Below are positions 12,901-25,221 of a DNA stretch of 64,000 bases, piece after piece. Numbering within the stretch: position 1 is the stretch's first letter; each line of letters begins with the position of its first letter. The notes below the pieces were generated by a model. That model searched no databases, was not told the origin of the DNA, and worked only from the letters and a program-made list of their open reading frames with translations. The stretch is from contig NC_069132.1 in the NCBI RefSeq assembly GCF_026914265.1, forward strand, positions 34,652,932 through 34,716,931, in the 5' to 3' direction. Source of the stretch: Mya arenaria. Taxonomy: Eukaryota > Mollusca > Bivalvia > Myida > Myidae. The translations under genes were made by a program, and so were the position numbers.

Positions 12901-15900
12901 ATGAAAATTTGCGATCTTTTGTCAGCGGTATTTTATTATTGGTATTCAGATATTTACGGAAAAATTTGCTCTTTCCAAGACAAAAAAATAAAAAAGTTGT
13001 AAACTTGGTAAATCTGTGAGAGTGCAGCTTTAAGGATTACGGACCCTAATGGGCACTATTAACAATTTAATGGAAACTTATCTTATTCAAATATATATTA
13101 TTAAAGCAACTTATTTCCAGATTTAAAACACTTTTTGCCATGTTTAACTTGAGATATTCATATTTGAATATGGTACCGCCCACCCCCAACCCCAACCTCC
13201 CAACCTCGGAAAATGCAGAAAATAAAGGATTCCTATGTTACAAAACCATGTCTATATTTTATAATTATTACTGAAGAATATCCAAATATATGTTTAATAG
13301 TGAGCTTTCATCACTTTAATGAAAATGAAATTCTAAAAGCTAAATTATTTTCATCTTTTACTCTTTATTATCATAAGTGCTTCAAAAAGATCTCCGACAA
13401 TGCCTATTTTTTCCGAAAACTAAAATCATGTGCTACTATTTTCTACTTTTTAAAAGAAATCAGTTTCAGTACAATGAAAATAAAATTGATATTAATTATC
13501 TACAACAATAAAGAAAACTAATGACCAAACAATGTTCGGGTACGGTAGGCATTGGAAATGACGTCCGTGTACTACAGACCGACTTTTATTGACCTTTAGT
13601 GGGTAAGATTTTGAATCCTTTAAGTCCATGAAGTTATTTTATAGAATTGTCAATAAGTTAAAGACTCTACAAACGGGTGATCAAAAAATTAAAGTGTTAG
13701 AAACGACGTCGTCGAAACCGGACAACGTAACCAACGTGTCAGAGGTGATTCGCAGACGACACGCACAATTTCCGAAAGATTTCCAATGATCATGCGGCTC
13801 ATTATGATACAATTATCGTAAAAGGCTATAACACCGTACCAAAGCGCACGTGGCAGACCCTGCTTTACAAATGCGAACGCTGCATACAAGTGTGACGTCA
13901 TCATGGGCGATGAACTTGAACACCAGTAAGGTCGTCTTGACGGTCGACCGGCTGCCTCCGACGGCGGAAAACGTCTGGATAAACTTAGTTGACCTTGTGC
14001 ATCTAAGGAAATAAGAGAATGACATTTTGAAAACAACAAAAAAATGATATAAACAAAAAAACTAAAAGTGACTGTCACATGTGGAAACATGTGAAAGACT
14101 ATCCAATGAAGGTGTTTTAAGAACAAAATTGCGTTCATAATTGACCTTTGACCTAGTAACCTCCAAAAGGGTGTCATCGCTGGCCATTTAATTTAATAAT
14201 ATTTTATTGCATAGTTATAAACATTATTACAATTGTCAAAATATTTACATACATGTTTATAGAAAAGTTTGAAATAAATGTTATCAAAGTTGTATGCAAA
14301 AGGGTCGGGCCACAAGTTATCAACAACATTAGTTACGGCCCTCCCCTTATAGTTTCGTTAGAGTTAACAAGATGATTGGTATGTAAAGTAGTATATGCTA
14401 AAAAGAGCATAATGCATAATATGCTAAAAGTATATAATGTATTTAATTTGTGAATTTGCGTGTATAAGTAATATTCGTTATATTATTAGAAAAAAGAGAA
14501 GAAACACAACATTGTATCAAACAAGAAAATGAAGAATTGATATTAGAAGAAGAAAAAGAAACTGACGAGAGAAAAAAAAAGGACAGAGAAAAAACATATA
14601 AAGGAGACAAAAGCACACACCCCAACCACAACCCTCACATAGCGTTACATCAAATGTTACAGCGCTTATGCTTCCACATGGCTATTTACTATTTCGTATA
14701 CTCGCTTAGGTAGTTTGCTGGTGAAATCTTCCGGTATGTTTAATATAGGCTTGGACTTGTTGAAAGAGTTTACTATTATCGTCATCAGTTAAACTGTCTA
14801 TACCATTCAGGAGTTTATCAGGACTTAAAGGGTGATAGGGTCTAGTTTTTGTAAATAAAGTTAATCTCGCATTTTCATATAAAGGACATCTGAAGAAATA
14901 ATGTTCAGCATCTTCATAACTATTGCCACATTCGCAAAATGGATCGTCACGTAGAAAGTTGTTAAAAAGATCTGCATGAAGATTGCTACATTTGTTTCTT
15001 ATTCGAGTGTGTTGAATTTGCATTAATCTCTCACCATGATAGTAGTAGTTTGGGACTGTTGGGGGTTTGTACATCTTTTTAAGCTGATATTTAAAAGCTG
15101 CTAGTGTGTCAGACATTTTTATTTCTGGGTTAAGATCATTCCATAATTTCGCTGAGGATGGTATCGTGGAATTAGAATACATTTCAGTTCTTCTTGCCAG
15201 TGTTTCAAGGTTATCATTATTTCTAAGATTATATGGGGTATTATTTCTAACAAGTTGAGGCATATCGTCAATTAAATAATGTGGCAAGTAACCTCCCTTA
15301 TATTTATACATCAATATTAGTTTTTGCATTTTTCTTCGATCAGCTAAAGATACCCAACCTATTTCATTTAATAAATTGTTAATAGAGACGGAACGGGTAA
15401 GTCCAGTGACTAGTCTTGCCGCCTCATACTGAATTCTTTCTAACATGTCTTTCTCATATTTAGTGCAATTGTCCCAGACTATTGACCCATATTCTAGAAT
15501 TGGACGAAGGTATGAAATATATATTTGGTTAATAGTGTTCCGCTTCAGTTTATATTTAAGTAGTCTCATAGAGCCCAATACTTTGCCTGCAGAATTAATT
15601 ATAGAGTTAATATGTTCATGCCATTTTCCATTCTCACTAAGTGTTACTCCGAGATGTTTATGGTGTTCAACATAGTTGAGTTGGCTGTTATTGAAAATAA
15701 GAGTTGGACGGTTATCATTGGTTCTTGAGAAGAACATAACTTGCGTTTTAGCAGAGTTAAAAGTTATGAGCCATTGCTCTGCCCAACGATGTATTTTATC
15801 AAGATCATGATTCAATGTACGTTCAATGTAATTAACATCAGTTGAAGTAACAGCTAGCGAGCTATCATCAGCGAAGAGGCGTGTTATACTTAATAACGGA

Positions 15901-18900
15901 TCAGCTATATCGTTAATATATATAAGGAACAATAAAGGGCCTAACACGGACCCTTGAGGGACTCCAGCATTTATTGACATTTTTTGAGAGAATGATGATT
16001 TTACAAAAACCCTTTGAGATCTACCTTGAAGGTAACTTGAAAGCCAATTTAAAACATCACCATTGATACCGTATTTTCTTAATTTAAATAATAAACCTTT
16101 ATGCCATACTCTATCAAATGCTTTACTAATATCACAGAATACAATACATCGCTGGCCATTAACAACCTTCCATTGAAGGTACAACCATTCCATACGTTGT
16201 CCGCAGCCTAGTGACTCCCAACACAATAGTGGTCATCTACTGGTCTAGGGCATCTATCACTGAAGTTTGACATTCCTACGGAGAAAGTTGTGTGACGGAC
16301 GGACATACGTTTGCACGCACGGACAGTGCAAATACTATATGCAACCGCTCAGGGGGCAGACAACACTCCAAATCAATACAGATTATTGAATCTAAATTGC
16401 ATTTTTCTGCTCTGAATATCGAAATGAATTGTTTCTTACCCTGATTCGTCTGTGAGTTGGATAAAGTTGGCCCCACCCACTTCTTTGCCCCCGTAGCCTA
16501 TACAATTGTAAGGCAACAGGTCGTACTGGCCTGAAAAATTGATCAATATAAAATAAAATCCTAAGTACGAAGTTAAAGGAAAACTATTTTTTATTAAAAG
16601 ATTACTTCTCTCAATACATGTAGTTGTGAAAAGCTGGCACCAAGAACCGAATTTCTCAAAAAAATCTTAAGCGTCCCAGATTTTAATATCTTATTTCAAA
16701 AGCAAAAATAATTACTTGAGCTTGGATTTAAAATTTACAAAACGAAAAATACGTTAACCTGATATAACTTTTCAGAACGCCTGATAAGGCCTTAAATTGT
16801 TTGAAAATTTAGGGGACCAACATGTAGCCACCTCCATGAATGGCGACAAGGACGACAGTAGCCAAACAAACTACGGCAGGATCGAGGCGCAAATTGGTAT
16901 CCTTGACCTTTTAAGAATTATAATAATATACGTCATCATCGGAAGCGACATTCGGAACACCTCGGCCATTTACCATTTAAAATAACTTTGGATGTATGCC
17001 GATACATTGGTAGTAGTTCGTTATATTTTTAACAAAATGGTATTTAAAAAAGTGTAGTGCTTTAAATGTATTTGTATTACTAGATTTAAATTGATTGCCA
17101 ATAAAGTGTTTTATTGCGTAAATGATTAAGATTCCCAAGAGTAATGTCATTAAGTTAAACAGCTAGATTGAAATTACTACGCGATCTATTTAAAGCGTAG
17201 TTATAATAAAGATTTCTGACATTGTAAACCGTCCATATACATCCGAGGTTGTTTTTTATGGAAAATGGCCGAGGTGTTTCGAATGCGGAGTCGAACGGCG
17301 ACAACGACGAATAAGTTAAAATACGAAATAAAGATGATGATTTTGAATGTGTATATGTATTATCAAAGGGTGAGAGAACTATATATACTTCACAACGAAG
17401 CTATCAGTTGTTTCGGCATGTTTCGATATCCATTAGATGGATCATGAGAAACGTCAAAGAAACCTAATGCAACATGTGATTTATTTCTTAGGCTGAAATA
17501 TCGACAAAATTTATAAAATTGCCAAAGCCGAAAACATCCATGAAAAATAGTGTTTACTTGCCAGCAGGGCAATTTTTTTTCTTCCCATTTTGGGAAAAAG
17601 ACACTAAACATTTTGGGAAAATTTGCGTTGCGAAATATGCCGAAATTGGGAAATTTTACAGTTAAAAAAACAAGCTTTTCAGTCTCCTGCAAATGATAAA
17701 ATTATTGAATATTAGTTTTTTCCCTTTCAAAAGACCTGAATCTGCTGAAAAAATTAATCCTTGGGGTGTAAATTTCTATTTTAAAAAATCAGGACAGATA
17801 AGAGTTCATGCTGATCTCTGAATGTGATGAAAATCAACGATTTCTAAATTCAGTTATCCCCAAAACTTTACAGCACATAGTTTATTAGGATGTTGAATGA
17901 ACCATAACAGGTTTAAAGTCTTTCATGAAAAAACTTTTAATTGGGAATTTTTTCTGATGAATGGGAAAAATATTTTTTATTTTGCTTTGGGAATGGGTTC
18001 GATAGTCGGACCCATGGGTACTATTGAAGAAGGCCTGGGGCCGTATTCAATAATGAAGAAGGCCTGGGGCCGTATTCAATAAGCAATTTAGTAAATATTT
18101 TCAACAAAGTGAGAATTTCGTAATTTTTGACAACGATTATTTTAAATAGCTGCTACTTTTCATCCGATTTATTCATATACATATACTGTTTAGATCATTT
18201 TCTTGCTTATTTTCATGGTGTACAAATGAGAAAAAAAGGCAATTTTTCACTTAATTGAAAATTGTTACGAAGATGCTTACTGAAAACGGCCCCTGGTCAT
18301 TAATAAACACTTACTTGGTCCAAGTATTTTCCATACTAGCGCTTCCCCGAGAGTGGCAACGGAGACTTCCTGTACCATGTCGGAGTCCCAAAGAGAGGAT
18401 GTGAGGGTAAAGGTCGGAGTGACGGGGGGATTGGGCGTCACAGTGGTCGTCGGCCCGGTTTGCGGCGCCTTGGTCGTGGAGGCGACAATGCTGAAATGTA
18501 CGTACACGATTGCCTTACGCGGCTCGAGATTTAAAATATATATAATTATATTCAAACATGTTAAAGTGACACTCTTATTCAAAATCAATTCATACACATG
18601 TATAACAAACATCAATTTTGATTGATAAACCTTTATCTACTTACTAAATAATGCCTTAATGGAAAATATGTGTTACTGATAACAAGATTATAACCGTGTA
18701 CTTGATTGCACAAAGCGCAAAAATATTAAATGATTGGTGAATGCTTAAATATTTAATGTGATCTATTATAATCTAATAAGGTAGAATTTTATGAGCATTT
18801 ATTTCAAATTTAACTCGGTTTCCTTCACAAAAACCATTGTTTTAGACATTTATTCATTCTTTTTGGAATATTAAAACAATATCATTAATTGTGGTAAATC

Positions 18901-21765
18901 TGATTTGGGAGTGAGAGTGAATCTTTAAGTGTTCAAATGTCCACGTATTTAAAGGAATGCATGTCAGTCCCTGACAGATACAGCCACCTATGGTTTAAGT
19001 GTTCAAATGTCCATGTATTTAAAGGAATGCATGTCAGTCCCTGACAGATACAGCCACCTATGGTTTAAGCGGATAAAACAAAAATAGTAATAAAAATGAG
19101 ACTTCAATTTTATAGATTCTTATAAACTCAAGTCCAACAGCACGTGATCTGTTTCAAATCAACATGAGAGTACACTGTTTCATTTCCGAACGTCAAGCGT
19201 TAACTGCTACGGACCAGACCATTTTGCTCATCCATTAAAGCTGCATTATCACAGATTGAACGTTTTGACAACTTTTTTATTTTTTGTCTTGAAACGAGCC
19301 ATTTTTTGCGAAAATCCATGGAAAAGGCTGCTTACAAGAAAAAGGATAGAGATTTTCATATTTCCTCTCCAAAATTGATTTGCTAATTCCAAGACAAAAA
19401 ATAAAAGAGTTGGAAAACAACGGTAAATCTCTGAGAGTGCAGCTTTAAACCGTTAGTAGCGGTTTAAGCCATAACACATTATTTTTTAACAGAAATATGA
19501 AAATCTGCGATCGAATTTTTTGTTAGCAATCTTTTATCATTGGTTTGCAGATATTCACGCAAAATATTTCTCTTTTCTATACAAAAATTTAAAAAAAAAG
19601 TGGTAAAAATGGTATATCTGTGAGAGTGCAGCTTTAAGGAAACAAGGGTGGTAGATTTTCTTACTTTGGCACTGCCAGTTCTAGCCCTGTCCCGAAGATA
19701 ATACCCTCGTCGCTAATCTCCTCACACATGATGGTGGTGTACTCTGACACACCTCCTCCACCCACCACCCCACCCCCAGTGGACTTCCGGTTACTCAGGG
19801 TCAGAAGAATCTCTGCATCCTGAGGGAAAAGATGTGGAGGTTATGCATAATATCAACATGGTGAATTACTTATCGGAACGCCAGGGGCGGTATTCATAAT
19901 TTATCGTAAGTAATTTCTTAACTTAAGTCAATTTTCTAAAATGATCATATTGATCAAAAAACATCATTGTTGGTTTTTTACATTAGTGAATGTACTTTGA
20001 ATGCAAATAAAATATTAAAGATATTCTTAAGTTATTATATGAAATATTAAATAGGATACTTCACTGAAGAAAATGAGGTATAAAGTTAGGTTATGACTTA
20101 ATGTTTTATGAATACTTCTCCAGAAAAAAACGGGCCTTCTTTGGTGGTGCTTAAACCAACCACCGTTCTGTGCAAACCTTGTGGCCAGAATGTGTGTTAA
20201 TATGTAAGTATACAGTTTAACTATTAGCTAAAATGTGTGAATCATCTATAATTATGCAATGCATTACAAAACAGAACATGAATCAATATACAATATGATA
20301 ATTAAACGGTCTCAAACATCAGGCCCCATTTTCTCGAAACTTCTTAAGCTTTATAGGCTTAAGTAGCTTATTTCAATTAGACAAAACACACTTAAATGTG
20401 ATTTCGGTAAATAAAATATGTTTTATTGTGATAACCATAACAGTAATTCCCTTTTTGAAGTCTTATAACTCTTATTGAAGTTGATATAACGCGAAGTAAA
20501 TGCAAAGAAAAATAGTGAGATTAGCTTAATCCTGTTATAAAGAACTTCAGAAGTTTCGAGAAACTCGGGCCTGATGTTAGTAATCATATGTGCAAAGAAG
20601 GATACCTTCGGACAGCCTGCGATGTATATTTCAGTCTTGTCATCCGACAGTGTGACGTCACAGACGGTCTGACCTGAGCCAGCGGTAGCGGAAGAGTAAA
20701 CATCCGTATCGGGGTTCTCCACCGTCACTCTGCCGTCAGAAGCACAATCTGTCGAGAAAAGACCATTGCTTCAATCTATTTCATACTAGCTCATTCTCAG
20801 GTCGTCAACGACCCTTTCAAGTTCCTAGTCAACTGAGTACACTATTTAGATAGTGTGTGTATTGTAAATAGAAAGGATGTTCTCTCTTCTTTCCCATTTT
20901 TGGGTGCGTGCGTGCGTGCGTGCGTGCGTGTGTGTTTTAATTAGTTGTGTGTACTTTCTTTTATAATCATTAAATATGCAAAATAGTTGAGTGCACTTCT
21001 TGTTTTCATTAATTACTGAAGTAAATTCTTGCTTTTAAATAAACTTAATATATATATACATACATATATATTATATACCACTCTTATCAATGAGAGGACA
21101 TACTGACATTTAAAACTGGTTATACCGGTATTTTTTCTGAAAAGGATACATAGATAATAATCATCGACATTGATTTATAATAAAGAAATAAATAATAGGT
21201 ACAATTGCATAATGTTATATTATTATATACATTATTTAACATTTTGAACCATGCTAGAATGAAAGGTTGTAACATCGTTTCATTAAGTAATTGAATAATA
21301 GCTTTTCGATGAATTGCGACCAAGTACTAGACTATAGTAAAGTGTCAATTTTGAGAGGGCAAGTCACGATCGCATTAGTGACAGGCCGACTCCTATACCA
21401 CCAATCGTAACAACTCGGTAATCTCCGGCAAACTTCGGGTTGGATAATGGCCGAGGTGTTCCGATTGGTATACCGCTAAACTATATCGCTTTAAGGGAGC
21501 ATTGCGGGTGAACCATTTTAAGTGTATACGTATCTAGCAAAAGTTATCGTTTATAAATGAAGTTTGTCCTTAAAAGGGCAAATGGGTGAAGTGTATATAT
21601 ACGACGTGGCAGGTTCAGATTCGCGTTAAATCTGGGTGTACGATTATTGGTCCTAGGTTGAATGAAGCGTAGCTTGATTCCTGCTTATACATGTATATGC
21701 TTACCATATGTGAGGGCGAGTTCTGCTTGGAAAGTCACCAACACATTCCTTAACAGCAGGAACAT
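9993..21765 (-). CDS. Zona pellucida (ZP) domain protein, 8 exons, 323 aa
   Basis: Exons: 21765-21705, 20748-20606, 19819-19665, 18490-18315, 16530-16440, 14002-13840, 11800-11677 and 10051-9993. All are GT-AG with matching phases, and the total is 972 nt. A signal peptide (MFLLLRNVLVTFQAELALTY) precedes a ZP-N half with Cys 22, 50, 66 and 100. A Thr/Pro linker (about 122-148) follows. The ZP-C half has Cys 188, 210, 249, 254, 261 and 265; YNCIGYGG, LLVFKFI and VTLVCSVRIC are typical. Residues 268-280 are almost all Arg, forming a furin-type cleavage site. A propeptide and a short hydrophobic C-terminus (PALVTLACLL) end the protein. ZP proteins are secreted or membrane-tethered and polymerise into extracellular filaments after cleavage. 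Which coat this one builds (egg, gut, shell or other) cannot be told. An upstream non-coding exon is possible. Confidence 0.88.
10938..11145 (+). mobile_element. tRNA-derived SINE, diverged copy
   Basis: A tRNA-like head with a strong B box (gggttcgattcccggcctag) at 10980-10999 precedes a body ending 'cgttgttaaatgtataagg'. It matches the copy at 40165-40400 through the head, middle (cacaaaataagacttcaccc) and tail, with a deletion in the centre. It lies in intron 7 of the ZP gene. It is not a functional tRNA gene, as the A-box half and acceptor pairing are not intact. Confidence 0.8.
11262..11625. repeat. Degenerate 15-18 bp GACGACGAAGACAATGCC repeat
   Basis: About 20 imperfect units are rich in gacgacgaagacaatgcc, in ZP intron 7, ending about 50 bp from exon 7. 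Long open frames occur on both strands because of the triplet structure (Thr/Met on plus, Ser/Leu/Ala on minus). They show no coding features. Confidence 0.85.
11760..11792 (-). repeat. (GTCGCC)n run encoding the poly-Arg cleavage site of the ZP protein
   Basis: Within exon 7 the minus strand reads CGT CGC repeated, giving Arg268-Arg275. A second basic run (RRR, 278-280) follows. The codon uniformity suggests microsatellite expansion inside the coding sequence. Confidence 0.8.
12680..13033. mobile_element. MITE family A, copy 1 (354 bp)
   Basis: It starts ttaaagctgcactctcacaa and ends ctgtgagagtgcagctttaa, giving inverted ends of about 20 bp bounded by TTAA. The interior is itself near-palindromic, with 'aacttttttattttttgtc' near the left and its complement near the right. 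TTAA may be a piggyBac-type target duplication or part of the ends. It lies in ZP intron 6. Other copies are at 19235, 37610, 45594, 59638 and 62073. Confidence 0.9.
14186..16165 (-). mobile_element. 5'-truncated LINE, jockey/CR1-type reverse transcriptase
   Basis: An uninterrupted frame (14706 to about 16165) encodes the RT palm and C-terminal region: FCDISKAFDRVWHKGLL, GVPQGSVLGPLLFLIYIND, catalytic FADD, then a Cys/His knuckle near the end (CECGNSYEDAEHYFFRC). ORF1, the endonuclease and the RT fingers are missing, so the copy is 5'-truncated, as is usual for target-primed insertion. About 500 bp of AT-rich 3' sequence follows. It sits in ZP intron 5 in the gene's orientation. The open frame suggests a fairly recent insertion. 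The family differs from the LINEs at 51-57 kb. Both outer limits are approximate. Confidence 0.85.
16949..17286. mobile_element. MITE family C, copy 1
   Basis: The left end reads cattcggaacacctcggcca. The right end, reverse-complemented, reads cattcgaaacacctcggcca. Subterminal parts include 'ccgaggttgttttttatgg' and 'atacatccgagg'. The interior (attgccaataaagtgtttta) matches the copy at 58692-59031 in the opposite orientation. It lies in ZP intron 4. Confidence 0.85.
18019..18078. repeat. 29-bp tandem duplication
   Basis: 'gaagaaggcctggggccgta' plus 'ttcaataat' occurs twice in a row. The second copy overlaps the left end of the next MITE. Confidence 0.85.
18062..18296. mobile_element. MITE with GGGGCCGTATTC-type inverted ends
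   Basis: The left end is cctggggccgtattcaataa. The right end, reverse-complemented, is ccaggggccgttttcagtaa. It lies in ZP intron 4 and stops about 20 bp short of exon 4. A related end (ccaggggcggtattcataat) occurs at 19881. Confidence 0.7.
18561..18928. mobile_element. MITE family B, copy 1 (368 bp)
   Basis: It starts ttaaagtgacactcttattc and ends gagtgagagtgaatctttaa. It matches 38219-38585 along its length (for example acttactaaataatgc and aaatattaaatga). TTAA bounds both ends, as in family A. It lies in ZP intron 3. Confidence 0.9.
18924..19069. repeat. 70-bp tandem duplication
   Basis: Two copies of a 70-bp unit starting gtgttcaaatgtcca and ending ccacctatggtttaa differ at one base (ccacg/ccatg). 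They lie immediately next to MITE family B copy 1. The near-identity indicates a recent duplication. Confidence 0.95.
19235..19637. mobile_element. MITE family A, copy 2: a short copy joined to the right half of another
   Basis: 19235-19448 has both family ends (ttaaagctgcattatcacag ... gagagtgcagctttaa) and is an internally shortened element. 19448-19637 continues with the central and right part of a second copy, ending again in gagagtgcagctttaa. The pair ends 28 bp from ZP exon 3. Confidence 0.85.
19881..20121. mobile_element. MITE-like element with GGCGGTATTCATAA ends
   Basis: The left part is ccaggggcggtattcataat. The right part 'gttttatgaatacttctcc' is its imperfect inverse. The interior is AT-rich without coding. 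It lies in ZP intron 2, starting 61 bp upstream of exon 3. The limits are approximate. Confidence 0.55.
20316..20577. mobile_element. MITE with ACATCAGGCCC inverted ends (262 bp)
   Basis: The left end is acatcaggccccattttctc. The right end, reverse-complemented, is acatcaggcccgagtttctc; the match continues through gaaacttct. It lies in ZP intron 2, with its right end 28 bp from exon 2. Confidence 0.8.
20905..20932. repeat. (GTGC)n microsatellite
   Basis: About six gtgc/gcgt tetramers followed by gtgtgtg, in ZP intron 1. Confidence 0.9.
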
Positions 21766-21935
21766 AATGCATGTACACCTGAAATAGAAAATAGAATCGA
21801 TTAGGACTTCATTATATGCAATTCAAATATATCAGATTTTCTGGGCTACCATTAATGTTAACCTTGACACAGATAAAATGGCGAAGGCAATCGGATCTCC
21901 TCGGCCATTTTTAATCGAAATCAACCGCGGATTCA
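21400..21935. mobile_element. Diverged element with family C-like ends
   Basis: 'aatggccgaggtgttccgat' near 21447 and 'cggatctcctcggccatttt' near 21892 are inverted relative to each other and match the family C termini. ZP exon 1 (21705-21765) lies between them, so these may be two partial elements rather than one that contains the exon. Confidence 0.4.
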
Positions 21936-22813
21936 AATGGACGGTTAACAATGTCATAATTATTTAAATTTAACTTCTATGAACAGAAAAATATCAAATT
22001 CATACAAAGGAACGTATACGAAAGATGTATCATACGTATAAAATATATTTCAAGTAGTATAGAAAATACGTGATTATGTAGGCAACAGTACCACTAGCGG
22101 ATCCAAGGGTGGCAGACCCATTACTGGTTCTCATACTGTCCAAGTGACATGTTTTATTAACAATATGGTAGAACAAGTATGCATAAATTACACTTTAATT
22201 GTTTTATACAAATAGCAAAATGTTCCTGTAGGAGGACCCCACCTCCACCCCATCTCCCTTACCACGTTTAGAGCATGTTCTTTCCGGTTTCTGAGGGAGA
22301 GCACGCCATAACGTAAAACTGTTAAACCTAGACTCGCCCTTTAGCACAACCGTACAAATGAACAAAGTCAGTCATATTGCATATTCCATCACTGTGCTAT
22401 TTAACATTTAATAAACAAATAAAAGCAAAACTTACCATTTGTGCCACATTTTCACAAAATATGTTTTCGTACTTCCCGTGTTTTGACTGATTGAATATGT
22501 ATAACTCTGTTATTAGCTCCGCATTATCCCTTAGTTTTGCCACACATGCTATCCGCTGTCCCACATATAAGCTCGGCACGAAAATCTCGTGTTAGTAAAA
22601 GAACTCATGCGAGAAAAACGTGGTCAATAAAGTTAAAAGGCAAAGGCAAATATTGTACGTTTCTCAGACACCTATTTTAGAAAAAAGGCCAGGTCCACCA
22701 GTTTGTGTCATTGGGCAAACCAACTCTCTTGCGGTTTCAAATAGAGTTGTACTGCATCAGCGCAAAGATGTTCTTGTTGTTTTTAGTTTTGTTGTTTTTA
22801 GTTTTGATGTTTT

Positions 22814-22933
22814 TGTTGTTGTTTGTTTGTTTGTTTGTTTGTTTGTTTGTTTGTTTGTTTGTTTGTTTGTTTGTTTGTTTGTTTGTTTGTTTGTTTGTTT
22901 GTTTGTTTGTTTGTTTGTTTGTTTGTTTGTTTT
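22814..22933. repeat. (GTTT)n microsatellite
   Basis: About 29 uninterrupted gttt units upstream of the ZP gene. The (Cys-Leu-Phe-Val)n reading frames are by-products. Confidence 0.98.
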
Positions 22934-23588
22934 TCAACTTAAAGAAATATTATCAACGACACCCTGACAGATCAACCGTACTGAATCATGTAGAACAATT
23001 TTCAACATCGGTTGGTACGAGTTTTAACTAGCCAAATGACGTTCAAGAGTTGAATTCTAAACTAGTCACACAATACGAAAGTTTGAAACTACCAAACAAG
23101 GGTATCACAAGCGGATTACAACGTTCTTTTGTTAATGTTTGTCGAAAGGGGGCAGAACTTCTCAACATTTTAAGGTCAGAGTTATCGGCCTTGTGCGTAT
23201 GAACCATTCCATTTTCAGACATTTAATAACAGGAACTCGTTCACTGATTAATTGTGGTATATATTAATTGGTTCATACCGAATATTTTTAGTTGCTTTTA
23301 TGACAAACAACAAACAACATACTATTAAACGCATAAAGTCTTTTGAACAGAATTCTAAATTCATTCAATTTTCAATAGCGTTATTAGCCTTTCTCGGCAA
23401 AATGAAGCATTTCTGTCAATTTTTAGATATGTGTTAACAAAATAGCTTATTTCATTTTTGATGATGTTTTATACGTGTTTTTGTTTACATTTTACTTGAA
23501 ATGATTATATTTTATAGCTGACACTATAAATCATGAACAAGTCTCTTTAAGTAACACCTATGCAAGGATTATAATAGTTTCTTTCCAG

Positions 23589-24655
23589 GAGGTCAGCACT
23601 TAGTAACTTGAGGCCACCACTTAGTAACTTGTGGCCACCACTTAGTAACTTGAGGCCACAACTTAGTAACTTGAGGCCACCACTTAGTAACTTGTGGCCA
23701 CCACTTAGTAACTTGAGGCCACCACTTAGTAACTTGAGGCCACCACTAAGTAACTTGTGGCCACCACTTAGTAACTTGAGGCCACCACTTAGTAACTTGA
23801 GGCCACCATTTAGTAACTTGTGGCCACCACTTAGTAACTTGAGGCCACCACTTAGTAACTTGAGACCACCACTTAGTAACTTGAGGCCACCACTTAGTAA
23901 CTTGAGGCCTCCACTTAGTAACTTGTGGCCACCACTTAGTGACTTGAGGCCACCACTTAGTAACTTGAGAACACCACTAAGTAACTTGTGGCCACCACTT
24001 AGTAACTTGTGGCCACCACTTAATAACTTGAGGCCACCACATAGTAACTTGTAACCATCACTTAGTGACTTGAGGCCACAACTTAGTAACTTGTGGCCAC
24101 CACTTAGGACACAACTAAGTAACTTGTGGCCACCACTTAGTAACTTGAGGCCACCACTTAGTAACTTGAGGCCACCACTTAGTAACTTATTAACTTGAGG
24201 TCACCACTTAGTAACTTGTGGCCACAACTTAGTAACTTGTGGCCACCACTTAGTAACTTGAGGTCACCACTTAGTGACTTGAGGCCACCACTTAGTAACT
24301 TGTGGCCACAACTTAGTAACTGTGGCCACAACTTAGTAACTTGAGGTCACCACTTAGTGACTTGAGGCCACCACTCTTAGTAACTTATTAACTTGAGGTC
24401 ACCACTTAGTAACTTGTGGCCACCACTTAGTAACTTGAGGTCACCACTTAGTGACTTGAGGCCACCACTTAGTAACTTGTGGCCACAACTTAGTAACTGT
24501 GGCCACAACTTAGTAACTTGAGGTCACCACTTAGTGACTTGAGGCCACCACTCTTAGTAACTTATTAACTTGAGGTTACCACTTAGTAACTTGTGGCCAC
24601 AACTTAGTAACTGTGGCCACAACTTAGTTACTTGTGGCCACAACGTAGTTTAGCC
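23589..24655. repeat. 21-bp satellite array, about 50 copies
   Basis: The unit is ccacttagtaacttg(a/t)gg, total 21 bp. It is regular at 23589-24050, then broken by short indels and duplicated blocks to 24655. The regular part stays open in one plus frame as a repeated PPLSNL(R/W) heptapeptide. This reflects the period, not a gene. It lies in the intergenic space between the ZP gene start and the PGGHG gene stop. Confidence 0.97.
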
Positions 24656-25221
24656 AATCAAAACAGCTGATTCATCTTTGAGTCTTTATGGCTTTTACTG
24701 TTGATAGTATGGTACTATGGATACCCCGGATATTTCCTGTACATACCGGCTTTATTTTGTCCTGATGGAAGTAACAGGGAAAAGAAAGAGGATGGAATGC
24801 TGTCATGGTGGCGAGTCATGGTTATGGACATGGATGATAAACTCAAATCTAACGATCAATCCATTCCCCAAGCATCGTTGTCGCATAACTCTGTAACCAT
24901 GAGTACGTCTAGAATGTTCGCTCGTGTTGACAACGAAGTCACAAACAGAACGAGCGTCACTGTATTAACGTCAACGATCTAAGTGCTCTGTGCAAATGAC
25001 GTAAACTAATTTGAATTATATGACTTTTTCTCAAAACGGTTAAAATATTAGCATAAGAAATGCCTTCCTGAAAGTAATCTGATATAAGGCTTTCCCTGTC
25101 TACGCCCTTTTTATTCACTTTTGCTAGGTACGAATGGCGTTTTAGTACCAGGGTTGCTAACTGTATAATTACAATAAAACGGCAAAGGTGAAACGATGAT
25201 GTTTTGATTGAATAAACGAAG
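24656..25221. other. Spacer between the two satellite arrays
   Basis: 566 bp without a recognised gene. A 93-codon plus-strand frame (24701-24982) starting MIVWYYGYPG shows no known domain, signal or splice context, and I treat it as chance. Confidence 0.45.

Noticed and set aside
13213-13521. 102-codon plus-strand protein
   Set aside because: AT-rich Lys/Ile/Phe text inside a ZP intron on the opposite strand, with no domain.
23608-24054. 148-codon PPLSNLR/W repeat protein
   Set aside because: The 21-bp period without a stop guarantees an open frame. Indels later in the array break it, and no start context or signal is seen.
24701-24982. 93-codon plus-strand gene between the satellite arrays
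   Set aside because: No domain, no splice or polyadenylation context, and composition typical of chance.
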